Shown here: piece by piece, positions 28,071 through 36,532 of the stretch | Layout of the letters: each line of letters begins with the position of its first letter | How positions within the stretch are numbered: the first letter of the stretch is position 1 | Assembly: GCA_016869875.1 (NCBI GenBank) | Contig: VGDE01000012.1 | Span: 1 to 36,532, forward strand | Source: Alphaproteobacteria bacterium | GTDB lineage: Bacteria; Pseudomonadota; Alphaproteobacteria; Rhodobacterales; Rhodobacteraceae | DNA length: 36,532 bases | Direction of reading: 5' to 3' | Notes under the pieces: generated by a model | The model's input: the letters and a program-made list of their open reading frames with translations, nothing else | The model's database searches: none | What the model was told of the DNA's origin: nothing | Translations under genes and position numbers: made by a program

Positions 28071-28592
28071 ATGTCCCAACTAGTGAAACAGGGGCTGACC
28101 CGGCGTGCGTTGCTGTCGCGTGCCGTGGCGGCCGGTGCCCTTGCGGTGGCCGGGGCGGGCTTCATTGCCGCGCCCGACGCGTCCTGGGCCGTCGAGGTCA
28201 GGACCGTCGGAGAGCACGAGATGGCCACGCTGCTGCAGATGGCGCGCGACATCTATCCTCATGACCGGATCGGCGACCGTTTCTACGCCATTGCCATCAA
28301 GGGCTATGACGCGCCCGAGCAGCGCGAGATGGTCACCCAAGGTGTCGCCGCGCTGGACGCGGCGGCCCGTGACGCCGGGTTTGGCAGCTATTTGGCGGCA
28401 GGATGGGAGGATGATCGCGTGGCCATCCTGCGCAGCCTGGAGGAGACGTCCTTTTTCCAGACGATCAGGGGCGGGCTTGTGACCGGGCTCTACAACCAGA
28501 AGGAGGTCTGGCCGATTTTCGGCTATGAAGGCGAAAGCTTCTCGCAGGGCGGTTACATCGACCGCGGCTTTGACGACATCGACTGGCTGTAG
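28071..28592 (+). CDS. Gluconate 2-dehydrogenase subunit 3 family protein (Tat-exported small subunit)
   Basis: A 173-residue small subunit of a membrane-associated flavin dehydrogenase. Residues 1-40 are a Tat-type leader (LTRRALLSRAVAAGALAVAGAG), probably cleaved near AAPDASWA. The mature part has TLLQMARDIYPHD, the hallmark of the gamma subunit in gluconate, fructose and FAD-glucose dehydrogenases. In that family the small subunit carries the folded flavoprotein to the periplasm by piggyback export. GLYNQKEVWPIFGYEGESF is the conserved end. The start at 28071 follows AGGAGGAACC. The GMC subunit follows after 11 bases. Confidence 0.9.
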   Translation: MSQLVKQGLTRRALLSRAVAAGALAVAGAGFIAAPDASWAVEVRTVGEHEMATLLQMARDIYPHDRIGDRFYAIAIKGYDAPEQREMVTQGVAALDAAARDAGFGSYLAAGWEDDRVAILRSLEETSFFQTIRGGLVTGLYNQKEVWPIFGYEGESFSQGGYIDRGFDDIDWL

Positions 28593-28603
28593 GGGCGCGG
28601 ATC

Positions 28604-30178
28604 ATGGCAAATGTTGCAAAATTCGACCTGACGGACGACAGCGTCGTTGTCATCATCGGGACGGGCGCAGGCGGCGGTGTCCTGGCCAATGAACTGGCCC
28701 AAAAGGGCGTCAAGGTCGTCGCGCTGGAGGCTGGCGGACGCTATCTGCCCGAGGATTACATCAACGACGAATGGGACAGCTTTGGCCAGTTGGCCTGGAC
28801 CGACCCGCGCACGACCAGCGGGGACTGGCGCGTGGCCAAGGATTTCAGCGGCCTACCCGCCTGGATCGTCAAGGCGGTGGGTGGGACCACCACCCACTGG
28901 GCAGGCGCCTCCATCCGCTTTCAGGACCACGAGTGGAAAGCCCGGACGACGTATGGCGAGGTGGCGGGGGCAAACCTTCTGGACTGGCCGATCGACGCGG
29001 CAGAAATGGCGCCATGGTATGACAGGGCAGAGGCGAAGCTGGGCGTGACCCGCACGGGCAGCTTTCCCGGCCTGCCCGGCAACAACAACTACAAGATCTT
29101 TGAAGCCGGCGCCAAGGCGGTCGGGTACAAGGAGGTCAGCACCGGCCGCATGGCGATCAACAGCATCGACAATGATGAACGGCCCGCCTGCCAGCAGACT
29201 GGCTTTTGCTTTCAGGGCTGCAAGTGGGGTGCGAAATGGTCTACGGCCTACACCGACATCCCCAGGGGCGAGGCGACCGGAAACCTTGAGGTGCGCGATC
29301 ACGCCCACGCCGCGCGCATCCTGCACAACGACCAGGGCCGGGTGACGGGCGTCGAGTATTTCGACAAGGACGGCAACCTGCAGTTCCAGGCCGCGCGTCT
29401 TGTGGCCGTTGCGGGAAACAGCTTTGAGAGCCCGCGCCTGCTGCTCAACTCTGCCAGCAGCATGTTTCCTGACGGACTGGCCAACAGTTCGGGCCAAGTG
29501 GGGCGCAACTACATGCGGCACACGACCGGCTCGGTTTATGCGACCTTTGAAAAGCCGGTGCGCATGTGGCGCGGCACCACCATGGCGGGCATCATCCAGG
29601 ATGAGGCACGCCACGACCCGTCGCGCGGTTTCGTGGGCGGATACGAGCTTGAAACTCTCAGTCTGGGCCTCCCCTTCATGGCGGCCTTTCTGGACCCCGG
29701 AAGCTGGGGACGCGAGTTCACGACCGCCCTGGACGCCTATGAATACATGGCCGGCCTGTGGATCGTGGGCGAGGACATGCCGCAGGAAAGCAACCGCGTG
29801 ACCCTGTCCGAGGTCGAGGACCGCCACGGCCTCAAGGTGGCCAACGTCAACTTCAGCGACCATCCCAACGACGTGGCCATGCGCAACCATGCCTATGGAC
29901 GCGCACAGGCCATCTACAAGGCCGTGGGCGCCACCCGGACGCTGCCGACGCCGCCTTACCCGTCCACGCACAACCTGGGCACCAACCGGATGTCAGAGCG
30001 CGCGCAGGACGGCGTCGTGAACAAATGGGGCCAAAGCCACGACATCGCAAACCTGTTCGTGTCGGATGGCAGCCAGTTCACGACCGGCGCGGCCGAGAAC
30101 CCAACCCTGACGATCGTTGCGCTGGCGATCCGCCAGGCGGACCACATCGCGCGCGAGATGTCGGCAGGAAATCTGTAA
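28604..30178 (+). CDS. GMC-family FAD dehydrogenase, catalytic subunit
   Basis: Flavoprotein of 524 residues of the gluconate 2-dehydrogenase/FAD-glucose dehydrogenase branch. It oxidises an alcohol group of a sugar or related compound; the exact substrate is not readable. The FAD site is GTGAGGG (19-25) with Glu42. VGGTTTHWAG is the second FAD motif. The catalytic pair is His456 (THNLGTNRM) and Asn499 (ENPTLTI). Cys196, Cys202 and Cys206 have the C-x5-C-x3-C spacing associated with the [3Fe-4S] cluster of FAD-glucose dehydrogenases. No signal peptide is present, so it would be exported with the small subunit. The cytochrome c subunit normally encoded next is absent. Confidence 0.92.
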   Translation: MANVAKFDLTDDSVVVIIGTGAGGGVLANELAQKGVKVVALEAGGRYLPEDYINDEWDSFGQLAWTDPRTTSGDWRVAKDFSGLPAWIVKAVGGTTTHWAGASIRFQDHEWKARTTYGEVAGANLLDWPIDAAEMAPWYDRAEAKLGVTRTGSFPGLPGNNNYKIFEAGAKAVGYKEVSTGRMAINSIDNDERPACQQTGFCFQGCKWGAKWSTAYTDIPRGEATGNLEVRDHAHAARILHNDQGRVTGVEYFDKDGNLQFQAARLVAVAGNSFESPRLLLNSASSMFPDGLANSSGQVGRNYMRHTTGSVYATFEKPVRMWRGTTMAGIIQDEARHDPSRGFVGGYELETLSLGLPFMAAFLDPGSWGREFTTALDAYEYMAGLWIVGEDMPQESNRVTLSEVEDRHGLKVANVNFSDHPNDVAMRNHAYGRAQAIYKAVGATRTLPTPPYPSTHNLGTNRMSERAQDGVVNKWGQSHDIANLFVSDGSQFTTGAAENPTLTIVALAIRQADHIAREMSAGNL

Positions 30179-30184
30179 GCGAAC

Positions 30185-30215
30185 GGGGCCGGCAGCACAT
30201 GCCGCCGGCCCCTTT
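30185..30215 (+). terminator. Terminator after the GMC dehydrogenase gene
   Basis: GGGGCCGGC and GCCGGCCCC form a 9-bp stem with a ten-base loop followed by TTT, seven bases past the stop. It closes the glyoxalase/GMC unit before the convergent DUF892 gene. Confidence 0.7.
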
Positions 30216-30253
30216 CCCGGTCCTGGCCAACACAGGGGTCGGCCGGAGTCAGG

Positions 30254-30754
30254 TCAGCCTTCCGCCGCCGCCTGGTTGACGCCGCCTTCGGCGATGCGTT
30301 TCATGTGCAGGTCACCGTCACGCGTGCTGTCCAGGCATTCCTGCAACGCCGCGCCGTCATCGTTCATTCCGAGGCGGTTGGCAAAGCTGCGCACGCAGCC
30401 ATAGCCTGCGATCGCGTAATGGGTCAGGCGCTGGTACTGGGTGATGATCGCGGCGTCGCGGGTGTCGTCGTCACCGAACTGCGCCTCGATGGCGTGCTTG
30501 CGCGCTTCGGTGACCAGTCCCTCCATGCCCTTGCAGTGTTCGCCGGTGGGATCGACGCCGTGCTGGTTGCACAGCTGCGCCAGCGTTTCCATCCCGCGCG
30601 AGATGCCCTGATTTCCGGCGATCAGCGCCTCGGAAAGTTCGCGCGAGGTGGCGACGCGGCCCATTTCGGTCACGACCGACATGGACTGCTTGCAGGCGGA
30701 ATACAGGTCCTTGAGCTGGTCCAGATACAGGTCCTTGAGAGAGTTGATGGTCAT
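30254..30754 (-). CDS. DUF892 (YciE/YciF-type) ferritin-like protein
   Basis: A 166-residue four-helix protein. The family is ferritin-like and often stress-induced, with a possible di-iron site. It opens with INSLKDLYLDQLKDLYSACKQ and has HAIEAQFGDDDTRDAAII and RLTHYAIAGYGCVRSFAN, in line with YciE/YciF. Candidate ligands are acidic and histidine residues in these helices. The ATG at 30754 follows AAAGGCGTCC. A frame open further upstream to 30943 is not conserved. It diverges from the ABC exporter. Its function is inferred from the family only. Confidence 0.88.
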   Translation of the reverse strand: MTINSLKDLYLDQLKDLYSACKQSMSVVTEMGRVATSRELSEALIAGNQGISRGMETLAQLCNQHGVDPTGEHCKGMEGLVTEARKHAIEAQFGDDDTRDAAIITQYQRLTHYAIAGYGCVRSFANRLGMNDDGAALQECLDSTRDGDLHMKRIAEGGVNQAAAEG

Positions 30755-30917
30755 GAGGACGCCTTTCGATTGGGTGTCATATGTGCTGCCGGACAACGCA
30801 GGGTCACCGGCACGCGTTCCTGCCGAAGGCAAAGATCCGGGACAGAGAGGTTGACTCTGTGCGGGGGGCGGGTCAGCACTGCGTTTCCGATCCCTTTCGC
30901 AAGCATGAGGCAGGACC

Positions 30918-32777
30918 ATGTTCTCTTGGTTCGAGCGTCGCATCGACCCTTACCCCGACCATGCGCCGGCCATGCCGCCACGGTCCTTGTGGCGATTCGT
31001 GCTGCATTACAGCCGGGGTGTCGTGCCCTGGCTGGTGGCGCTGGCCATCGGCTCGGGTCTGATCGCGGTGATCGAGGTTATGCTGTTCGGCTGGCTGGGC
31101 GAGCTGATCGATCGGTTGGCCGACACTCCTCCCGATCAGTTCTGGGCACAGGAAGGGCGGCGCATCGCCTTCATGGCGGTCGTGCTGCTGATCGTGATGC
31201 CCGTGCTGAATCTGGTCAGCACGCTGATCCTGCACCAGGGACTGATGGGGAACTTTCCGCAACGCATCCGCTGGCAGGCGCATCGCTATCTGCTGCGGCA
31301 GTCGGTGGGTTATTTCCAGGACGAGTTCGCTGGCCGCATCGCGCAGCGTCTGATGCAGACCGCGCTGGCCGTGCGCGAGGTTGCCATGAAGCTGATGGAC
31401 GTGGGCAGCTATGTGCTGATCTATTTCCTGGGGGCGCTGGCGCTGGCCGCCAGCCAGGACTGGCGGTTGGCGATGCCGTTCCTGCTGTGGGCCGTGGCCT
31501 ATGGTGTCATGTTGTGGCAGATCGTGCCGCGCCTGGGCCGGGTGGCCGAGGCGCAGGCAGATGCGCGCAGCGCCATGACCGGCCGGATTGTCGACAGCTA
31601 TACCAACATTGCCACCGTCAAGCTGTTCTCGCATTCCGACCGCGAGGAGCGCTGGATGAAGGACGGCATGGACCGCTTTCTGCACACGGTCTATGGCCAG
31701 ATGCGCCTGTCCAGCCTCCAGGATGTCGCGCTGAACGTCATCAACGTCCTGCTGCTGGCCTCGGTTGCGGGTCTGGGCCTTTGGCTGTGGTCCGAGGGCC
31801 AGGTGGCCGTTGGCGCCGTGGCCATTGCCGTGCCCTTGGCAATGCGGCTGAACAACATGGCCCACTGGATCATGTGGGAGTTTGCGGCGCTTTTCGAGAA
31901 TATCGGCACGGTGCGCGACGGCATTTCCAGCCTGGCCCTGCCGCGCGACATCCGGGATGCGCCGGATGCGGTGCCCCTGGAGCCGCGCGCGGGCGAGGTG
32001 CGGTTCGATCACGTCACCTTCCGCTATGGCGGGATGGAGGGGGCGCAGCCCATGGCGGTGCTGGACGATCTGACGCTGCATCTGCGGCCGGGCGAACGCG
32101 TGGGCCTGGTCGGCCGGTCGGGGGCGGGGAAATCCACGCTGATCAACCTGCTCCTGCGGTTTCATGACATCGAACGCGGACGCATCACCATCGACGGCCA
32201 GGATGTGTCGCGGGTCACGCAGGACAGCCTGCGCGCGGCCATCGGCGTGGTGACGCAGGACAGTTCCCTGCTGCACCGCTCGGTCCGCGAGAACATCGCC
32301 TATGGCCGTCCGGAGGCCACGGATGCCCAGATCCAGGACGCGCTGCGCATGGCCGAGGCGGACGGCTTCGTGCCCGGCCTGTCGGACAGCCGTGGGCGGC
32401 GAGGTCTGGACGCGCATGTCGGCGAACGCGGCGTCAAGCTGTCGGGCGGTCAGCGGCAGAGGATCGCGATCGCCCGCGTCGCGCTGAAGGATGCCCCGAT
32501 CCTGATTCTGGACGAGGCAACCAGTGCCCTGGACAGCGAGGTCGAGGCTGCGATCCAGTCCCGCCTCGAGGTGCTGATGCAGGGCAAGACCGTCATCGCC
32601 ATCGCGCACCGCCTGTCCACGATCGCCGCGATGGACCGGCTGGTGGTGATGGACGGGGGCCGGATCGTCGAGCAGGGAACGCATGCGGAGCTGCTGGCGC
32701 GCAACGGGTTGTATGCGCGTCTTTGGGAACGGCAGTCGGGCGGGTTCCTGGCCGCCGATGATCAGGACGTGGCATAG
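30918..32777 (+). CDS. ABC exporter (fused permease/ATPase)
   Basis: A 619-residue half-transporter that should work as a dimer. The N-terminal part (about 1-350) has six membrane helices. The ATPase part has Walker A GRSGAGKST near residue 398, signature LSGGQRQRIAIAR, Walker B ILILDEATSALD and switch IAIAHRLST. The overall layout matches MsbA-like multidrug/lipid exporters of type IV. The substrate is unknown. The ATG at 30918 follows AGGCAGG. It stands alone between the divergent DUF892 gene and the convergent OmpA-family gene. No periplasmic adaptor or outer-membrane factor is adjacent. Confidence 0.93.
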   Translation: MFSWFERRIDPYPDHAPAMPPRSLWRFVLHYSRGVVPWLVALAIGSGLIAVIEVMLFGWLGELIDRLADTPPDQFWAQEGRRIAFMAVVLLIVMPVLNLVSTLILHQGLMGNFPQRIRWQAHRYLLRQSVGYFQDEFAGRIAQRLMQTALAVREVAMKLMDVGSYVLIYFLGALALAASQDWRLAMPFLLWAVAYGVMLWQIVPRLGRVAEAQADARSAMTGRIVDSYTNIATVKLFSHSDREERWMKDGMDRFLHTVYGQMRLSSLQDVALNVINVLLLASVAGLGLWLWSEGQVAVGAVAIAVPLAMRLNNMAHWIMWEFAALFENIGTVRDGISSLALPRDIRDAPDAVPLEPRAGEVRFDHVTFRYGGMEGAQPMAVLDDLTLHLRPGERVGLVGRSGAGKSTLINLLLRFHDIERGRITIDGQDVSRVTQDSLRAAIGVVTQDSSLLHRSVRENIAYGRPEATDAQIQDALRMAEADGFVPGLSDSRGRRGLDAHVGERGVKLSGGQRQRIAIARVALKDAPILILDEATSALDSEVEAAIQSRLEVLMQGKTVIAIAHRLSTIAAMDRLVVMDGGRIVEQGTHAELLARNGLYARLWERQSGGFLAADDQDVA

Positions 32778-32780
32778 AAC

Positions 32781-32808
32781 AAGGCCCCGGCACGATGCCG
32801 GGGCCTTT
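32781..32808. terminator. Bidirectional terminator between the ABC exporter and the OmpA-family gene
   Basis: AAGGCCCCGGCA and its complement form a perfect 12-bp stem around a three-base loop, with TTT on the plus strand. It serves the convergent genes on both sides. Confidence 0.8.
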
Positions 32809-32825
32809 CTCAGGTTTCGGCCGGC

Positions 32826-35087
32826 TTACTGTGCCAGAAGGTCGGTGATGCGGCGCACCGAGGCGCGGCGGTTTTCGCGGATGTCACCTTCGGCCCGGAT
32901 GCGCAGGAACTGTTCGCCATAGCCCTGCGTGACGAGGTTTTCCGGCGGAACGTCGAAATATTCGGTCAGGGCCAGAGCCACCGACTCGGCCCGACGATCC
33001 GAAAGGGCAAGGTTATAGGCGTCCGAACCCACCGTGTCCGTGTGTCCCTCGATCATAAAGATCTCGCGCGGGTTGGTGCGGATCGAGTCCTGGATCACCT
33101 GGCCAAGCGATTGCAGCTGGCGCGCCTGTTCGGGACGGATCGCGGCCGACCCGGTGTCAAAGGTGATCGCGTCGATGTTGACCGGGGCCACCAGTGCGCG
33201 CACTTCCGGGATGTTGCGGATCTGCGACAAGGTAAAGCGGCGGTCCACGTTCGCCTCGCGCTGCAGGGCGGCGCGCAAGGCATCCTCGTCCAGCGGGGCA
33301 TTGCCGGATTGGACGGGGGCGGCGGCGGGCAGCTGGGCCACGTCGACGGGCTGGACATCCGCCGTGTCGTCGATCAGCTGCGTGGTCGTGCCATCGGCGG
33401 ACACCAGGGTGCGGCGCAGCACCCGCAGGTCGGCGTCGCGGATGGTCACGATGCGGCTGCCGTCGTCGCGGGTGACGATGGTGCGCGAGGAACCGTCGTC
33501 GAAATTCTCGGTCGTCACGGTCGAGCCGGGCTGGCGCAGCAGCGCGACCTCGTCCTTGATGACCTCCTGGCTGCCGTCGGGGCGGGTGACCACCACGCGG
33601 TCGGGCGCGCTCAGCGCCACCTGCCGGTTGTTGTTCAGCATCGAGCCGACGGCGACCGCACCCAGTCCCAGCAGCAATGCCCGCGTCAGGTCATTGCCAC
33701 CACCGCTGCCCGAGGCGGCCGGCTGCTGCGTCTGGCCGCCGGCGGCGGACAGGGCATCGCGCAGGCTGGTGGCGAAATCTTCCGACGACGAGCGGGCGCT
33801 TTCCGTGGTCACCTGCTGCTCGGTCACCTCGCCCGAACCTTCCTCGGCTTGAAGGGCGGCGGCGTTCACCGGTTCGCTGGCCTGCGCGGCTTCGCGGGCG
33901 GCCTCGGTTTCGCGGGTGTCTTCTTCGGCGGCCCGCTGGACCATTTCGCCCGATTGGGTCACCCGGTACATCTGGACCGAGGTCGGGGCGAGGCGGAACG
34001 CGCCTGCACCGTTGGATTCGACAACGATACCGCGCGGCGTCATGGCGCGGTCTCCGTCGGCGCAAGGAAAGCTGCCGCCGGTCAGGCAGGTCAGCGACCC
34101 AAGCGTCAGGCCGGCCGCGACCTCTTCTTCCAGAACGCGGGCCATGCGTGGCATTTCGCGGGCGCGGGTCTGTTGGACATTGCCCTGCGCAAGGGAAACG
34201 ACATCCGAGGCCGCACCCGTGGCGGCTGCCTCCGCCGAAGCCTCGGCATCGGCATCGGCATCGGCAGGCTCGGCGGCGCTCTCGGCATCGGGCGCAGGCT
34301 CGGCCTCCATCTGCCGCTCATTCTCGGCGCGCAGGGCCTCCGCCAGCGCGGCGGCATCCGCTTCGGCACCCTCGGACTGTGGCGTTGCGGTCATCTCCGC
34401 TTCGGCCTGTGTGGCATCAGCCGCCTCGTCGGCCAGATCTGCCGGGGCCTCCTCGACAGGTGTCTCGGGCAGTTCGGTTTCCGCCGCGACCTGGGATTCA
34501 GTGTCTGCCTGAGCTTCGGGCTCTGGCTCGGCCTGCGTTGCGGGCTGTGCCTCGGCCTCTGCCTCTGCGTCGGGCTGTGCCTCGGCTTCGGCTTCGGCCT
34601 GAGCGTCAGACTCCGCCGCCTCTGCTTCCGGCGCGGCGTCCGCCTCGGCTTCTGCGGCGTCAGCCGGGGCTTCTGCCTCGACGCTCTCCTCCGACTGACC
34701 TTCGGCAGCGCTGTCCGCCGGGGTCATCTCCTCGGCCGGTGCGTCCTGCTCTCCGCCAGCGTTTTCCGCTGCAAGCGCGGCCTCCAGATCGCTGATGGCA
34801 GCCTCGTCCTCGGCTGCGTCCTCCGCGGGATCAGTTTCCGCGGCACTCGGCTCGCTGCCGTCCTGCGGCTCGCTGTCCGCATCGGCGGCCTCGCCTTCGG
34901 GCAAGGGCAGCGGGTTGCCATCGGCATCCGTTTCCAGGCTGCCTGTCTCTGCCTGCGCCAGCACAAGGGGATGTGCGGAGGCTCCATCGACCCCCTTGGG
35001 CAATGACAGTTCGGCCATGGCCAGCTGCGGCGCCAGCAGCGACAGGCAGGCTGCAACGGCCGTGGTGTTGTGGATGATCCGGCGCAT
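32826..35087 (-). CDS. OmpA-family protein with long acidic Ala/Glu-rich region
   Basis: An exported 753-residue protein. The signal peptide ends AMA at residue 25. Residues about 45-290 are strongly acidic and low-complexity (Ala/Glu/Asp/Pro repeats such as AEAEAEAQPDAEAEAEAQP), probably disordered. The middle (about 300-440) includes two cysteines (LTCLTGGSFPCADG). A hydrophobic stretch LLLGLGAVAVGSML lies near residue 465. The C-terminal OmpA domain (about 630-753) has the peptidoglycan-binding IEGHTDTVGSDAYNLALSDRRA motif and GYGEQFLR. It probably bridges the envelope and peptidoglycan. The start at 35087 follows AAAGGAGTCCCC. It diverges from gcdH. Confidence 0.9.
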   Translation of the reverse strand: MRRIIHNTTAVAACLSLLAPQLAMAELSLPKGVDGASAHPLVLAQAETGSLETDADGNPLPLPEGEAADADSEPQDGSEPSAAETDPAEDAAEDEAAISDLEAALAAENAGGEQDAPAEEMTPADSAAEGQSEESVEAEAPADAAEAEADAAPEAEAAESDAQAEAEAEAQPDAEAEAEAQPATQAEPEPEAQADTESQVAAETELPETPVEEAPADLADEAADATQAEAEMTATPQSEGAEADAAALAEALRAENERQMEAEPAPDAESAAEPADADADAEASAEAAATGAASDVVSLAQGNVQQTRAREMPRMARVLEEEVAAGLTLGSLTCLTGGSFPCADGDRAMTPRGIVVESNGAGAFRLAPTSVQMYRVTQSGEMVQRAAEEDTRETEAAREAAQASEPVNAAALQAEEGSGEVTEQQVTTESARSSSEDFATSLRDALSAAGGQTQQPAASGSGGGNDLTRALLLGLGAVAVGSMLNNNRQVALSAPDRVVVTRPDGSQEVIKDEVALLRQPGSTVTTENFDDGSSRTIVTRDDGSRIVTIRDADLRVLRRTLVSADGTTTQLIDDTADVQPVDVAQLPAAAPVQSGNAPLDEDALRAALQREANVDRRFTLSQIRNIPEVRALVAPVNIDAITFDTGSAAIRPEQARQLQSLGQVIQDSIRTNPREIFMIEGHTDTVGSDAYNLALSDRRAESVALALTEYFDVPPENLVTQGYGEQFLRIRAEGDIRENRRASVRRITDLLAQ
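34200..34760. repeat. Low-complexity repeat tract inside the OmpA-family gene
   Basis: The plus strand is built of short GC-rich units (GCCTCGGCC, GCTTCGGCT, GGCATC), encoding Ala/Glu/Asp dipeptides on the minus strand. The hexamer GGCATC occurs three times in a row at 34245-34262. Units of six bases keep the frame, so the tract can change length without disrupting the gene. Confidence 0.7.
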
Positions 35088-35245
35088 GGGGACTCCTTTG
35101 TGCGAAAACCCATCTTCTTTGGCTGTTTAACAGGCACTTGCAAAATCGGTTCCCCAAAAGACCGTGACCGCCGCGTGAGGCCACTGTCATTGCACCTGCG
35201 GGCCCGGCGTCCTAATCATGGGAAGTGACCGAGGAGGAGACTGGC

Positions 35246-36454
35246 GTGGCACTGAAACCCAAGGATGCACCGGATCTGGGACGTTTTGACTGGGAGGATC
35301 CGTTCCGCTTGTCGGACCAGCTGACCGAAGAGGAGCGGATGCTGCGCGACGCCGCGCGGGCCTATGCACAGGACAAGCTGCAGCCCCGCGTCATCGCCGC
35401 CTATCGGGACGAGGTGACGGACCCGGCCATCTTTCGCGAGATGGGCGACATGGGACTGCTGGGACTTACCATTCCCGAGGAATATGGCGGGCTCGGCGCG
35501 TCCTATGTGGCCTATGGACTGGTGGCGCGCGAGGTCGAGCGGGTGGACAGCGGCTATCGCAGCATGATGTCGGTGCAGTCAAGCCTGGTGATGTATCCGA
35601 TCTATGCCTATGGCAGCGAGGAGCAGCGCCGCAAGTACCTGCCGCGGCTGGCCTCCGGCGAATGGATCGGCTGCTTTGGCCTGACCGAGCCTGATGCCGG
35701 GTCGGATCCGGCAGGGATGAAGACCACGGCCCGCAAGACGGCGCAAGGCTATGTCCTGTCGGGGTCCAAGATGTGGATCTCGAATTCTCCCATCGCGGAT
35801 GTCTTCGTGGTCTGGGCCAAGTCCCAGGCGCATGGCGGCAAGATCCGCGGTTTTGTTCTGGACAAGGGCATGCCGGGGCTGTCGGCCCCCAAGATCGGCG
35901 GCAAGCTGAGCCTGCGCGCCTCGGTCACGGGCGAGATCGTGATGGACGGCGTCGAGGTCGGAGAGGACGCGCTGTTGCCCAATGTCGAAGGGCTGAAGGG
36001 TCCCTTTGGCTGCCTCAACCGCGCACGCTATGGCATCAGCTGGGGCGTGATGGGGGCGGCCGAGTTCTGCATGCACGCCTCGCGCCAGTATGGTCTGGAT
36101 CGGCAGCAGTTCGGCAAGCCCCTGGCGCAGACGCAGCTGCAGCAGCTGAAGCTGGCAAACATGCTGACCGAGATCTCGCTTGGCCTGCAGGCCAGCTTGC
36201 GGGTGGGTCGCCTGCTGGACGAGGCACAGGCCGCCCCCGAGATGATCTCGATCGTCAAGCGCAACAACTGCGGCAAGGCGCTGGAGATTGCGCGTCTGGC
36301 CCGTGACATGCACGGCGGCAACGGCATTTCCGAGGAGTACCAGGTCATGCGCCACATGGCCAACCTCGAGACCGTGAACACCTATGAAGGCACGCACGAC
36401 GTGCACGCCCTGATCCTGGGGCGGGCGATCACCGGCCTTCAGGCGTTTTTCTGA
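35246..36454 (+). CDS. gcdH: Glutaryl-CoA dehydrogenase (GTG start)
   Basis: FAD enzyme that oxidises and decarboxylates glutaryl-CoA to crotonyl-CoA in lysine, tryptophan and benzoate-type catabolism, passing electrons to ETF. The 402-residue protein has the acyl-CoA dehydrogenase fold: [37 protein letters not shown], and the catalytic Glu381 in [20 protein letters not shown]. These are GCDH hallmarks rather than short-chain acyl-CoA dehydrogenase. The start is the GTG at 35246, because GAGGAGGAG ends six bases before it. A GTG at 35225 would put that motif inside the gene. The crotonyl-CoA produced can flow to 3-hydroxybutyryl-CoA and the dehydrogenase at 13889. Confidence 0.95.
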   Translation: MALKPKDAPDLGRFDWEDPFRLSDQLTEEERMLRDAARAYAQDKLQPRVIAAYRDEVTDPAIFREMGDMGLLGLTIPEEYGGLGASYVAYGLVAREVERVDSGYRSMMSVQSSLVMYPIYAYGSEEQRRKYLPRLASGEWIGCFGLTEPDAGSDPAGMKTTARKTAQGYVLSGSKMWISNSPIADVFVVWAKSQAHGGKIRGFVLDKGMPGLSAPKIGGKLSLRASVTGEIVMDGVEVGEDALLPNVEGLKGPFGCLNRARYGISWGVMGAAEFCMHASRQYGLDRQQFGKPLAQTQLQQLKLANMLTEISLGLQASLRVGRLLDEAQAAPEMISIVKRNNCGKALEIARLARDMHGGNGISEEYQVMRHMANLETVNTYEGTHDVHALILGRAITGLQAFF

Positions 36455-36507
36455 GGATCGGCGGCCGGGGCGCGCTGCTCCGGATGCTCAAAGGGGATTT
36501 CTGCAAC

Positions 36508-36532
36508 AAAAAGGGGCGGACTCAGGTCCGCC
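36508..36532 (-). terminator. Terminator of a gene beyond the right edge
   Basis: GGCGGAC and GTCCGCC form a 7-bp stem around TCAG. On the minus strand it is followed by CC and then TTTTT. It implies a minus-strand gene ending just past the window. The plus-strand side, which might end gcdH, cannot be seen. Confidence 0.6.

Noticed and set aside
30305..32167. A 620-codon plus-strand frame crossing the DUF892 gene and the ABC exporter
   Set aside because: It runs antisense to one real gene and out of frame with another. The ABC motifs are all in the other frame.
33042..35006. A 654-codon Gly/Leu-rich plus-strand frame
   Set aside because: It is the antisense reading of the Ala/Glu-rich part of the OmpA-family gene. 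The low-complexity composition comes from the repeat on the opposite strand.

Overview
The window (about two thirds G+C by eye) reads as chromosomal DNA of a Rhodobacteraceae-type alphaproteobacterium, most likely Paracoccus or a close relative. The evidence is a GcrA cell-cycle regulator, a nitrogen-type PTS cluster with a short HPr kinase (hprK-rapZ-EIIA-HPr), an etfBA pair with mitochondrial-type motifs, an ATP-dependent pckA, and GcdH. The genus is inferred. Apart from one non-coding gap, this is dense housekeeping DNA with no insertion sequence, prophage, CRISPR array, tRNA or rRNA that I can recognise.

Layout. 1-599: 5' part of metG (minus). 600-1164: a gap, then a short BLUF blue-light sensor (1165-1641). 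1791-2387: gcrA (minus). 2505-6177: an ABC-2 permease, then argD, a GNAT acetyltransferase and argF. 6277-7872: pckA (minus), divergent from hprK, rapZ, a PTS EIIA, an HPr and a TetR regulator (8084-10835). 10919-11338: a DUF2852 membrane protein. 11379-13809 (minus): choline-binding protein choX and choline sulfatase betC. 13889-16616 (minus): 3-hydroxybutyryl-CoA dehydrogenase and etfBA. 16750-18902 (minus): PduO-type cobalamin adenosyltransferase, a HIG1-like protein, an SDR and an SH3 protein. 19019-21259: parC. 21516-24525 (minus): a second SDR, a cytochrome b/cytochrome c' pair and a TerB/DUF533 protein. 24783-25958: a solitary tuf. 26032-27224: about 1.2 kb with no convincing gene. 27225-30178: a ribbon-helix-helix protein and a three-gene unit (glyoxalase, Tat-type small subunit, GMC flavoprotein dehydrogenase). 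30254-36454: a DUF892 ferritin-like protein, an ABC exporter, a large acidic OmpA-family protein and gcdH.

How the genes fit together. argD and argF serve arginine synthesis. pckA and the PTS cluster link gluconeogenesis to PEP/HPr signalling, and their shared upstream region carries LacI-operator-like repeats. ETF is the electron acceptor expected for acyl-CoA dehydrogenases such as the encoded GcdH. ChoX and BetC feed choline and choline-O-sulfate toward glycine betaine. The GMC dehydrogenase unit probably oxidises an alcohol, sugar or sugar acid in the periplasm. It lacks the usual cytochrome c subunit and has a glyoxalase instead, and it is the best candidate here for an undescribed system. 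Several pairs are translationally coupled by TGATG or ATGA overlaps (etfBA, HIG1/PduO, cytochrome c'/b, SH3/SDR, EIIA/HPr/TetR).
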